From NCBI GenBank assembly GCA_032718565.1, contig JAVGVS010000290.1, positions 1 to 64,000 of the forward strand: a stretch of DNA of 64,000 nucleotides, read 5' to 3'. Positions 48,013 to 58,889 of this stretch are shown here, in pieces. The notes below the pieces were generated by a model. It saw only the letters and a list, made by a program, of their open reading frames with translations, was not told the DNA's origin and searched no databases. The translations under genes and the position numbers were made by a program. The first letter of the stretch is position 1; each line of letters begins with the position of its first letter. Origin of the DNA: Distichodus sexfasciatus (taxonomy: Eukaryota > Chordata > Actinopteri > Characiformes > Distichodontidae).

Positions 48013-49020
48013 CACCTGCTACGCTGTTTTTTTTTAGACCAAAATAATACCCAACGGACAAAAACATGGAATGTACTTGAAGACAGAGATGTTCATGCAT
48101 TTCTTACAGTGCCTGCACTTTAAAAAACAAAAGACATGCGCAACACTTTGAGATGACAAAAGGTCAAATGGTTATCAATGAACAGTTAAAAACAAGAATC
48201 ATTTAATAAAGATTTTAGCTAGTGGTTTCAGGTTTAACCCTCCCAGGAGCTCTGCTGGTTTTGCACTTTGAATTTGTATCACTATCACGATAACTGTTGT
48301 CATGGTGACTATGGCTCTAAATTGTCGTTTTCTTTCCCTCTTTTCTTTACAAAATTTGACATATCTTGAGACAGCTGTACAGAATGTAATTTTTCATGTG
48401 CACAAGGAAGAGAATGAGTAGCCTTTTTGTGTTTGGCATGCCTGATGTGACTTTTCTATAAGTCTTAACCGGTTCTTTGTAACACTTGTGCTAATTGAGA
48501 AGTTATGATTTACAAAGACACTTTTGTACTGTATGGCTAATAAGTTTAATGGCACAGTATTAGCTTAATGTTTGCTATATAATGTTTCAGTATGTATCTT
48601 GTGCATAGACGAACACCTCTGTTGCAACTTCTCAACTTTTATTATGACCTATGTTTTGAGTGGTACTTGTCATAGTCTTTTGCATGACCCAATTTATTGG
48701 TGGTGTGAAAAAAAAAAAGAAAAACACGTTTGTACTTTGGTCAAATATATTTTGATGTACACAGATTCATTGATGAATTTTGGGTGTAAAACAGCTGTAT
48801 TTTTGGTGAGTAGTAACGGTCAACATATTTGATGAGAGCTATCTTAAACCTAACAGATATATTTATAGTCAACTCAACTATTTTATGCCCACGTCTGTAA
48901 TTCTCATTCATTCTAGTGCCAGTCTTAAATAGCTTTTTGAAGAATTCATGTTAAATTATACAAAATGTCACCCAACATTGTGTAATACAGAGATATATAA
49001 TAAAATGTTTTATTTCCGTA
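48013..49020 (+). terminator. TOGARAM1: TOGARAM1 3' UTR with two candidate polyadenylation signals
   Basis: AATAAA at 48205-48210 would give a short 3' UTR of about 210 bases. AATAAA at 48999-49004 would give about 1 kb. The intervening sequence is AT-rich and free of recognisable repeats, which fits a long UTR. The next feature downstream is a repeat element. Confidence 0.6.
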
Positions 49021-49066
49021 AACATTAAAGGTCCGTTATTACTTGTAGATTTTAGTTGTGGGTGGG

Positions 49067-49780
49067 TACGGAAGCGTAATGCGTTCACTGTTTTTCCGAA
49101 TTAACGAGATAGTTTTCATGTTTAAAAAATTATGTTTTTCTGAATTAACGAGATACAATTCTCATGTTAAAAAAAATAAAATAAAATAAAAAACACGCTG
49201 CAATGTCCTGCAGATCAGAATGGGCTTTCCGTCTTGAGGAAAGTCGACAAACTAATAACAATGCCATCTATGTTACTTAATTCTGCAAGTTTTAAGCCAA
49301 CATAGTCTATTCTATTCTATTTTATTGCACTAAGGTTTTTTATCTGAGTATTTTTATTTAAGCTTTAACTATATTTTTGGGTACTATTCTTCATTGCTCT
49401 GTCCTTGTGTCTTGTGAATTGTGCAGTCGTGATGTGAGCAATTTCCTCCGGGATGAATAAAGTTTCTGATTCTGAAGTATTTCCCAGTGTCCCAAACCCC
49501 AACCAAAATTAAACTGGATTGATCTAAGGTGTGACATTATTGCAGTGAAATCGAGCTCTAAAGTAGGCGAAATGAGAGCTTTTGAGTTTTTTTTTTTTAT
49601 AAACATGAAAACTGTATCTCGTTAATTCAGAAAAACAGAACTTTTTTTAACATGAAAACTGTATCTCGTTAATTCAGAAAAACTGATTTTTTTTAAATAT
49701 GAAAACTTTCCCGTTAATTCGGAAAAACAGAGCCTAATTATTGTTTTTTTTCCCTCAAGTGAACGCATTACGCTTCCGTA
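49067..49780. mobile_element. Foldback-like element between TOGARAM1 and FANCM
   Basis: The left end TACGGAAGCGTAATGCGTTCA and the right end GTGAACGCATTACGCTTCCGTA are inverted. Inside both ends are tandem copies of the opposing motifs TTCTGAATTAACGAGATA and TATCTCGTTAATTCAGAA next to CATGTT / AACATG, so the arms could fold over roughly 150 bases. The middle holds a LINE-like tail (about 49315-49480, ending GATGAATAAAGTTTCTGATTC). No coding sequence. Confidence 0.7.
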
Positions 49781-50334
49781 GCGTGGGAACCAAGACTGTC
49801 TGCGTAATATCTGCGGCTCATGAACAGCGCTACTACTGCGTTTGCTCTTTGAACCGGAAGCAGTTGCCACAAGCGCTTTAGCGGCAGATTTGATAACATT
49901 GCAGAGTCCGGAAACTTCGCCCGCAGTTTATTACATGGTTTTCACGCATTTAGTTAAGTGTATCTCCGCGCTTTCGTTAACATGTAGAACAAAAGTTGTA
50001 AAGGACACTGGACATGTTTTTTTTTCCTGTTGAAACTTAGCCTAACCGGTCGACAACGCAGTTTGCGTGGTGAACAATGCGAGCGCGTTAGCTTAAATTG
50101 ATCGAAAAGGACTCAAGAAAGTTGACGGTAAAAGTCACTGATGCTCATAACGTTATGATGAATCTGGAAGAAAATAACCAGAACCAACAGGGGGTCTGAT
50201 TGCGGTCACAGCTGGTGAGCATTTCATACCGTTTAACTTAAGTTTTTAGAGCCTAGTTAATTATGCCGAGCTGAACTGATCAAATCCGGCCATTCAGCTG
50301 ACATGAGACGTCGTCGTTTTTTTCTGTTAACAAA
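49781..50334 (+). promoter_or_regulatory. FANCM: FANCM upstream region
   Basis: About 550 bases between the foldback element and the FANCM start codon. Moderately CpG-containing, with no recognised element. It must contain the promoter and 5' UTR if the gene is active; no specific site can be named. Confidence 0.4.
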
Positions 50335-53233
50335 ATGAGCGGCGCGAATCAGAGAACTTTGTTCCAGGCGTGGGGCGCCAGGCTTCCCGATGCTGTCGCT
50401 AGTAAAGACGCGGGGAGAAAAGCGCCTCAACGCGGCAAAGCGAGCAACGCTATTAACGGCAGTAAGAAAAGGCAGACCGAGCATGTGACGGCGGCGACTC
50501 GCAGCTCCTTTTGGGCTGAGATCGGGGGGGGAAACGCACCCAGTCCGGCCAAAGAAGAGCAGCAGGAGGAGGTGGACGATGACCTGATGCTCATAGCTGT
50601 TTACGAGGCTGAAAAGTCTCTGGAGAGCAGCCGTGATTTATCGTCTGAGGTCGCGTTAAAGCCGCCAGTAGGAACCTGCCCGGATCTCTCGGGCTACGAC
50701 AGCTCTGCGGGGAAAGTATGGATCTATCCGACCAACTTTCCCGTCAGGGTGTATCAGCTGAAGATCTCCGAAGCAGCCCTGTTCCAAAACACGCTGGTCT
50801 GCCTGCCCACCGGCCTCGGCAAGACCTTCATCGCCTCCGTTGTGATGTACAACTTCTACCGCTGGTACCCTGCGGGCAAGATCGTCTTCATGGCCCCCAC
50901 TAAACCCCTGGTGGCGCAGCAGATCGAGGCGTGTTACAAGGTGATGGGGATCCCGCAGGCCCACATGGCCGAGCTGACTGGTAGGTGGAGGCAGGAGGAC
51001 GCGACTGAAAGAGTGACTTCAAATTGCTACCTAAGCGTGAGGTGCTAAAGATCATGTTTCTTATTAGAGCGTCCGTTGTACAAATATTTTGGAAAATATA
51101 TCCCAATATATTAACAGAGCAGACTTTCAAATTCTATACTTATAGGAATGTAAAGTTAAAACAGTGCTTTTAAAAGCTTTTTGGCCACAAATCATAATTT
51201 CTGCAATACTGGAGTGACCCACAAATCAGCTTTATGTTACTGTCAAACGAATGACAATCATTTTTTACCGCAGTCGTTAACTTATTTTTATAACATTAAA
51301 ATTGAACACACATTTTCTGTAAACGAATATTTGCTCACAATCTTAAGTTTTCCTGTCATTTTAACTAGAAGTCGAGCGATATATCGGGCCGATATTTTCG
51401 CATTTTTTTACAATATCGGCATCGGCCGATATTCGAGTTTAGTATGCCGATATTCAGGCATCTCTGCAGACAGCCCAGTTTTGCTGCAGTACACGTGATC
51501 CATGTTGCCGCCTCTGCAGGACCCCAGCCAGAAGTTTTGTTTACAAATTATTAGTCAAGTTCAAATGTTATGTATTTATTTATTGTTTAGACATTTACAG
51601 TTTTATTTATGTTTATATTTATGTTTAGTCAGTGTTAAATAAATTTTATGTATCCTTTGTTATTATTCATGTGATATTTTACTACACAAACAGAGGGGAA
51701 ATGTCTAATTATTGGCCAGAAAAATATCGGCAGCATATATCGGCCTTCGGCTGACCCTGACTTCTAAATATCGGCATCGGCTTTAGAAAAACCCATATCG
51801 GTCGACCTCTAATTTTAACGCCTCACAAACAATTCTTTTGACATTGAATTTGCCCACAAACAAGTTTTGTGTGACAGTTTGGCAAAACATCTAACTATGA
51901 CAAACTTGCCGGTGTTTCTACAAAACGTCATTGGCCCACAAACCCATATTTTAAACCAGTGTTGTGTAACGGTATAATGATAGGCAAAGTATTTTACTGT
52001 AACACTGTAGTGGTGTAAAACCAGTTTTCTATAACAGTGTGGTGTTCCATTAAGTCACTTTTTATGACATTTTATGCTTCACCTCTGTCTTTGTCATCTA
52101 GGGAGCACACCGGCTCCGCAGAGGAGGGAACTGTGGAGGTCCAAGCGTGTTTTCTTCCTCACCCCACAGGTGATGGTGAACGACCTGTCGAGAAATACAT
52201 GCCCAGCACCTCAGGTCAAATGTGTGGTTATTGATGAGGCTCACAAAGCTTTAGGGAATCATGCTTTCTGTCAGGTAAAGACCTTTTCCCATTGTCATCT
52301 ATGGTGAAGTGTCGGAACAGAGCATGGGTGTGCATTCCTCTTAAATTCTGTCCGTCTTTGCCCTTCAGGTGGTCCGGGAATTATGGAACCAGACAAAGCA
52401 GTTCCGTGTCCTGGCTCTTAGTGCCACACCTGGAGGAGACCTCAAGGTACAGCCATGACTGATACTTACTGCCTCCCTGCTTTTTTTTTTGATGATAATT
52501 TTGAGGCTACAAGGTGCAGAGACTTAAAAGCACAATTTCAAAGCATATCATGTGTATATTATAGTTGCTTTATTTGCTTTATTCATAGTTACTTTATTTA
52601 CATGACCTGAAATAGTAGGCTGGTGTATATTTGATTTAATTAATGTTTATTAGAAACATATTGTTTTTTGCATCTTTGACTTCTTTGTTAAATTCCATCA
52701 GTAAGTGATTATTTTTTATGGTATTGATATATTTAATTATGTTTAGCTTATTTTTTGCAGACCTTTACATTGACTGAGATCTCACCCTATCTCATAGTAA
52801 AATTTGAGTTTATCTGGCTGTGGTATAAAGAATAGCTTTTGTAGAAACACCTCAAATATTGTTTTTTTTTTAATTATGTGCACCAAGGTAACAATTAAGC
52901 AATTTGTAGCACACATTGCACAAGGTAAGGTGTACCTGACAGGTAGTGCCATGTTCCTATTTTCGTCATGGGTAGTTTGCCTATAAGAAGTTTTTTTTTT
53001 TGAGTAATGCGGGTTTTGTACATGTTACTGTTCTGTAGAAATGTAGAGCCTAAAGCTGCTGTTTGTCGCCGTAGGCTGTGCAGCAGGTCATCTCCAATCT
53101 CCTGATCTCTCACATTGAACTGCGGACGGATGAGAGCCCAGACATTCAAGCCCACTCCCACCAGCGCAGTTTGGAAAAGATTGTTGTCCCTTTAGGCGAG
53201 TCTCTCACTGGATACCAGACTCGGTACTTGCAG
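50335..53233 (+). CDS. FANCM: FANCM 5' part: four coding exons, N terminus and helicase domain 1
   Basis: DNA translocase of the Fanconi anaemia pathway, which remodels stalled forks and anchors the core complex. Exons 50335-50980, 52102-52274, 52369-52446 and 53075-53233 join in phase with GT-AG borders and encode 352 residues. The start MSGANQRTLFQAWG matches the human N terminus. Motif I is CLPTGLGKT, motif Ia MAPTKPLVAQQIEACYKVMG, motif II VIDEAHKALGNHAFCQ, motif III LALSATPGGD; then VQQVISNLLISHIELR. The last exon ends in phase 0 at TACTTGCAG/GTAGG. The rest of domain 1, helicase domain 2, the MHF- and core-complex-binding parts and the C-terminal ERCC4-like region are not found in the remaining 10.7 kb. 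Confidence 0.95.
51366..51811. mobile_element. hAT-like miniature element (TAGARGTCGA ends), 446 bp
   Basis: Starts TAGAAGTCGAGCGATATATC and ends CCATATCGGTCGACCTCTA. The flanks ATTTTAAC at 51358-51365 and 51812-51819 are identical, a perfect 8-bp duplication. It lies in FANCM intron 1. A longer, older copy is at 1228-1774. Confidence 0.9.
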
Positions 53234-54154
53234 GTAGGACATGTGACTTTTACTTCAGAGTTTTTTCGGTGTAATCAGGAGTTAGACATTTTAGCTGTGG
53301 CTAATTTCAGTAACTTTGAGTGAACACACACTGTCACAAATTTGCTTAAATAAATAGACCTGAAATCTGGTGAAAATCATTATGCTGTTGATCATGGCGT
53401 TGAATGAAAAACACTAAGGACCTTAAATGTCCAGCAGGTGGTGCTGAGGTATTTGCGATAGCATGGACGACTACTTCCAAAAATAAAAGGTCATGTCTAT
53501 ATCATGAATGACTTAAATATCGCATAACCCAGTGTTGTGTATTATCGCAAAATACTGTAATATTGCACAGAACAACACATAAAGCATGATGCACAATGTA
53601 AAGACAGAAAGCTTCTTTAATCGTTTTGCACTCTTGACCCACCCAGATGTTTTGAGAATCAACAAAATGGTTTTCTCAATGTCAGCTTGGTGGAAAAACT
53701 CACAAAGTGCTATTTCTATTGAGAATGGAGTGGACTGATTCTCGTCGGACTTGACGAGTAATAAGAAGAGTAGTTCCCGTTTGGAACATTCCGTTCTCCT
53801 TTAACTGTTGACGTTTTCTGGCAAAGTGATGGTGGTTAGGCTTCATAAATGGACGCATGCTGCAATTAATTACATTTAAAGAAGCCAGTGGTGTAGATGC
53901 TGTTGTGTTTTTGGTTTAGATTCTTGAACGCTTAAGTCATTTTCAGGGGTGTAGGAAATTTTTGCCATTATACCTGGACGTCGAGAAATCCGTGGTCCAG
54001 TACCATGGCAGCAATGTTCTGTGAAATACTCTGAATGCAGTTGTATGTACCGTGTACTTTTGCCGGCAAAACTGCAGCTTGGAGCTTTTTTCCGTCTTTG
54101 CTGCACCTGTATATTTGCATTTGTCGTCAAAATTAATAGAGAGCATCAATCCGT

Positions 54155-54464
54155 TCATCCAGCTAGATAGCGCCGAGGAGGTTTCATGCGTTTATTTTTC
54201 CAGAAATGTCTATTGAAATAGCTGCTGAGTCTCATTTCACTGCTTTTTCGCTGAGGAATCAGCCTCTTTATTGTAGAGCCCATCTGTCTTGGGTTTCCAG
54301 CGCCTTGCTCTTGTTCCTCCCTGTAAACAAGCTCATTAAGTGTAACCAAACCTTCAGCGTGCCACCCTTTAGATGCATTATTCTCGTCGCTCTGGAAAGC
54401 TGTAATGCTGTGGCTGTAGAGCTCATGCATAGCCTTCCACCAGTCGTCGTCATCCTCCTCCGTT
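54155..54464 (-). CDS. Unrecognised antisense open frame, possible exon
   Basis: On the minus strand a frame of 103 codons plus one base follows an acceptor-like GTTGACAG at 54472-54465 and ends in TGA at 54155. It begins TEEDDDDWWKAMHELYSHS and contains GWHAEGLVTLNELVYREEQE and SSYFNRHFWKNK near the end. The composition looks protein-like (acidic, then basic) but two overlapping frames are open as well, so chance cannot be excluded. I do not recognise the family and see no partner exon. Confidence 0.3.
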
Positions 54465-54963
54465 CTGTCAACACGGGTTATCTCAAGTTAGGAGAAAACA
54501 GGAGCTCGCTCTGCAAAGCCACAGGAGTGACGCCAAACCGAGCCGCCTCTTCCCTGGGTTTGGAATCCTAGACAGACTTCGTGCTGCGAGAGACGGGGCC
54601 CAGAGCTGAGAGTTCAGCCGATGTAGAAAAGTCGACACGCTCAATGCGAGTCCGCAGCATGTGAGACGAACCTCCTTTCACATGATTTTTTAAATATGTA
54701 AATACTTTGTGTAATGTAAAACAAGGATATGTTCAATGAAAAACAAACTGTTGGCAATTTTCCACCAGCACAAGAAGCCGTGGGGAAGAAAAAACTTTTC
54801 CATTACAAACTAATTAACCCGCACCTGACCTTGCCAAAAGTGGGATGCTACGTCACTGCCAGTTGATTGGTTGAAAAGTGGAAAACAGGACCTCGCTCCT
54901 TTGTTTTTACGCCTGTCGGCTCTAAGAAGATCTTTTGCATGTCTTCGGTCCGTTTTGGGGCAG

Positions 54964-55210
54964 TTGGTGGCGTAACAGAAGGGTGTTCGCCCCGTGATCA
55001 GAAGGTCGCAGGTTCGAATCCAGGGCCGGTAAAGTTACCACTGAGGTACTCAAGAGCAAGGTACCGTCCCCAATCACTGCTCCCCGGGTGCTTGTTAGCT
55101 GCCCACTGCTCCTTCACGGATGGGTTAAATGCAGAGCTCACATTTGGTTGTGGTGCACTGTGTGCTGTGCTGTGGTCTGTTCACAATGACAAATAATCAA
55201 TCACTTTCAC
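54964..55210 (+). mobile_element. tRNA-derived SINE, copy 2
   Basis: Starts TGGTGGCGTAACAGAAGGG, B box GGTTCGAATCC near 55011, then the body AAAGTTACCACTGAGGTACT and GGTTGTGGTGCACTGTGTGC, tail AATAATCAATCACTTTCAC. Same family as 31053 and 55684. Confidence 0.88.
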
Positions 55211-55683
55211 TTGTGTCGGAGCAACCTGTGTGTGTGTAGTAATATATACAATACACAAAACACACACATTGTTTCACAGTGCATTAAAGAGAAAACCCGA
55301 AAAATGCTTTTTTGACATTAAAAGGTATCAAGGTAGCAGCGTTACTGCTGCATTTGCAGAACTGTAAACAGTGAAAAAGTGAACAGCGGTAGGATTTCAG
55401 TGCCGGCGTGGTGTAGGGCGAGAGAACCGGCTAAACTTGTCTATGACCATATTTACTACACTCGCTGAGGTGTGAAGGCACCCAAATTGTTGTCACTGGC
55501 ACAGTATTTATTGTTGAATATTTCTCAGCGAATACTCCCAACACACTGTCATGGAGCGTTGCATGCTGTTACTTTTCAGCATCGTTGATTCAAGGTGGAT
55601 GTGCAATCTGTGCTGTGACAGATTAAATTTCACCTTTTTTTCCCCCATATCTAACAATTTAAGAGGTCTTAGACGAAGAACAG

Positions 55684-55934
55684 CTGGTGGCGTTACGTAA
55701 CGGTAGGGTTTTCCCCCGTGATCAGAAGGTCGCAGGTTCGAATCCAGGACTGGTAAAGTTACCACTGAGGTGCTCATGAGCAAGGTACCGTCCCCAAGCA
55801 CTGGTCCCCGGGCGCTCGTTAGCTGCCCACTGCTCCTTCACGGATGGGTTAAATGCAGCGGTCACATTTGGTTGTGGTGCACTGTGTGCTGTGCTGTGGT
55901 GTGTTCACAATGACAAATAATCACTCACTCACTT
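55684..55934 (+). mobile_element. tRNA-derived SINE, copy 3
   Basis: Starts TGGTGGCGTTACGTAACGG, B box GGTTCGAATCC near 55735, the same body as copy 2, and a tail AATAATCACTCACTCACTT. It lies 720 bases downstream of copy 2 in the same orientation. Confidence 0.88.
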
Positions 55935-56991
55935 GCATGAAGATTTGTTAAAGGATTTCATAAAATGTCCTCAATCATTCTAGAACTCCAAATAGAGTTA
56001 ATCAAAACATTTTAAAGCAATATATGAACGGCAAAACATTGGGACGGGTCAATTTCATTTTGCTGAAATCTATAAATATATAAACGTAGTTGTCACTGTC
56101 TTATTATGCCTATGGCACCTTCTCAGGTGTGGTTTGTGGTCATCATGGACTCAGTGGAATATAGTTATTATTATTATTAGACCGCAGTTATTATTAGCTG
56201 ATGGACAGGGAATATAAAAGCTCATTGAAAATCAGGTCATTATGTGTCCTTCACACCTTCGTTGCTGCAGCTCGATTGATGAGCTCTTAAGCCTCAAAAC
56301 TCACACAACAACGTGTTCATCAAACAATACTGAAATCAACCAATTTGCACAAACTGAGCCCAAGCCTAAAGCTGTCAGTGATGTGCTTTGACTTTCTTTG
56401 TGATACTGTGTGCACATTAAAAGCAGTTCAAAACGACAGACCCTGAGACACAGAAGGCAGAAAAGCTGTGAAGAAATTGTTTTATTATTGTTCTTTTTTT
56501 CCTTAAAAGAAACAGGACATTTTCTAAGTTAACAATACAATCAAGAAATCCACAGTAGCTTTTGCGTTTTTTCACTTATACTGTACGGCACATTTTTACA
56601 AAACACTGAGAAAGCGGAAAAATATAAAGTGGATTGTCTAAAATGACACTATGTTGTAAAATAGCGGGACCTATTTCATGTTGTTTTAACTTGTAGTTCA
56701 GGAAATAGTCGATTGTTGTTTTTTTCTTTAAAACTAGTCTCAGGTTCAGCTAAATGGAACAGAATTTTCAAATGGAAACAGAAATCCTTTTTATTTTACC
56801 TCCAATTTGATGACGCTTTTGATGATGTATTAACTGTCACTGATTTTATTGAAAAATATATATAAAACTAGACACTGAAAAATGTTAATCTTAAAACAAG
56901 GAGCTAGTGGAAATATTTTTATTATAAATTAATAAACAAAAATAGTATTAGCTGAATATATATCTCTTCTAGCTGTGCTTTATACAGTTCA

Positions 56992-56994
<3 letters not shown>

Positions 56995-57079
<85 letters not shown>
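56995..57079. repeat. (AT)n microsatellite
   Basis: About 40 AT units with one TTA interruption, directly abutting the hAT element at 57079. Confidence 0.95.
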
Positions 57080-58211
57080 GGGATGCAACGGTTTGTGTAT
57101 TTTATCGAAGGTGAACCGCAGTAGTTCAGTACGCGCCACATTAAACTGTCATTTTTAAAACGTGGTCACTGTGCACGCATTCTCAGGGATTAAAGTTCTC
57201 CGTAACTATGACGGATTTCCGCCCATGGGACTCAAGCTGTGCCGGATTTTCCGCCAATCGAACGCAAAGGCATATTTGAGATAAAAGCAGATCCATGAGA
57301 TTTAAAATGTGAGCGGGAGGCGGGTGCACATCGCGAACTTACTAAATAGTGATTATACAGGCTCGCCGGTCAGTTGTGTAAACAGGCGCAGTGTGTTTGA
57401 TCGTTCGCAGCTCCAGTTCGGTCAAATCTCCCCTTTATTACCGACAAAGCTCATATTTTAGCTGAAAAATAACAACCAGCGTTCTACTCAGAATACAGCC
57501 ATTTATTGATATTTTGTAGTGTTTATTGCATTATTGTGAGGTGGCGCTGAGTAGTGTGCGGGGGATTTTGGGAAATGTAGTTCTCTCCCAGAAATGCCAA
57601 AAGCAGCTGATTTCAAAGACCAAAATGAGTCCAAATTGGTTCAAAATTAAACTTGAGCCAATTTGGACTCCTTTTGGCCTATAAAATGTGCTGCTTTTTT
57701 GGCATTTCTGGGAGAGAACTATATTTCCCATTTGGAGCCGTGTCCCGATAAAGATCGTGCAACTGAAAACGTTGCGCGCCACTAACAAGCGTCCGTGTGA
57801 AACACAAGCGGAGCACGCTCTAGCGCAGCGTTTCCCAATCCCAGGCCTCGCGGAACACCGCCCTGCGCAGATTCGAGTTTGCCGACCCACAGCACAGCTG
57901 ATGCTACTGATTAGCTAATTAGCAACGTAGCATCGGCGAAATACCGAATCTGTGGTGTTCCGCGAGGACTGGGATTGGGAAGCGAGTGACAAGAATTAAA
58001 CAAAGCTTCGATTCTAGAAAAACCGCCTCCAGCGTTTTTGGTACTCAAATTATTCAGGTTATTTGAATAAATCATCGTTTCGGCCCTGGAAATAGAAAAG
58101 GCGAAGAAGCTACTGGACGTTAGAGCTAAGATAACGTTAATGTAACGAAACCATAACAATACCGTGGCCCAAAAACCGTGATACGCACCGACACTGTACC
58201 GTTGCATCCCA
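57079..58211. mobile_element. Composite hAT element (TGGGATGCAACGG ends) with a nested miniature element
   Basis: The ends are TGGGATGCAACGG and CCGTTGCATCCCA. The interior carries the shared CTTTATTACCGACAAAGCTC module and GGGGGATTTTGGGAAATGTAG. At 57831-57981 a nested element with ends TTTCCCAATCCCAGGCCTCG and the inverse is visible. Near 58060 is a CATCGTTTCGGCCCT terminus of the TAGAGCTGAAACG family, so more than one insertion is superimposed. I could not confirm a target duplication, since the left flank is AT repeat. Confidence 0.7.
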
Positions 58212-58889
58212 TATCACTGTCGCTATCACTACGGCAGCACTGATGCCTAATGGCTTGAAAGAAGTGCACAGTGCAGAAAGATCGACAGGGAAGGGAAAGA
58301 AGTCGAGAGGTATAGTAGACGTGTGTGACATGGCTTTAAGTATGAGGAATGCTCACCTTGAGAAAGGAGAACAGAGGGGAAAAAAAATGTTGCATGCTCG
58401 ATTGTCAGAAAGCAAAAGAATTAAGTTTTTGGTTTATAGTTATGCTTTTTCTAAAATAGTAATACATTCAACTAAGAAAGAGAGAGAGAATTTTTGCCCC
58501 GTACAATCAAGCTGTGCTTATAGCTTCACTACTACAAGTATTTCTCCTTAAGCTTTCTATATGGAAAAGCAGAAGTGGTCATAAATTAAGTATGTAACCC
58601 TGTCGCGCGTATGGCGGTTTATGATGCTTTTGCGTATGACGTCCAGTTCTGAGAAGCTAACTTGACTCTCTGCACTTTGTTTAGCCCAAATAAGAACCCA
58701 CCTTACTTTATCTGTGAGCTCAGATAACATTGTGTTGTGCAGAGAAACAAGCTGCTTCGACTCGGCCCTCTTAAAAATGCCAAGAGTTGTCCAGGAACTC
58801 GCAAGATTTAGCTCAGCTTAAGAACTGTTTGAGGTGAGAAGTGGATGAAGGTCCAGCAGGGCAGGAATACGTAAAGGGGATCCGAGACC

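Larger units (their letters stand above)
53234..58889. other. Region after FANCM exon 4: intron or truncation, mostly repeats
   Basis: 53234-54150 has no recognised feature. 54155-54464 is an unrecognised antisense open frame (separate entry). SINEs lie at 54964 and 55684. 55940-56990 is AT-rich without an assignment. 56995-58211 is an AT microsatellite followed by a hAT element. 58212-58889 probably includes the 3' UTR of the SOUL gene on the minus strand. I searched all frames for the expected next FANCM segment after the TRYLQ position and did not find it. Confidence 0.6.

Noticed and set aside
50656..50964. Minus-strand open frame opposite FANCM exon 1
   Set aside because: A shadow of the conserved helicase coding sequence with no family resemblance.
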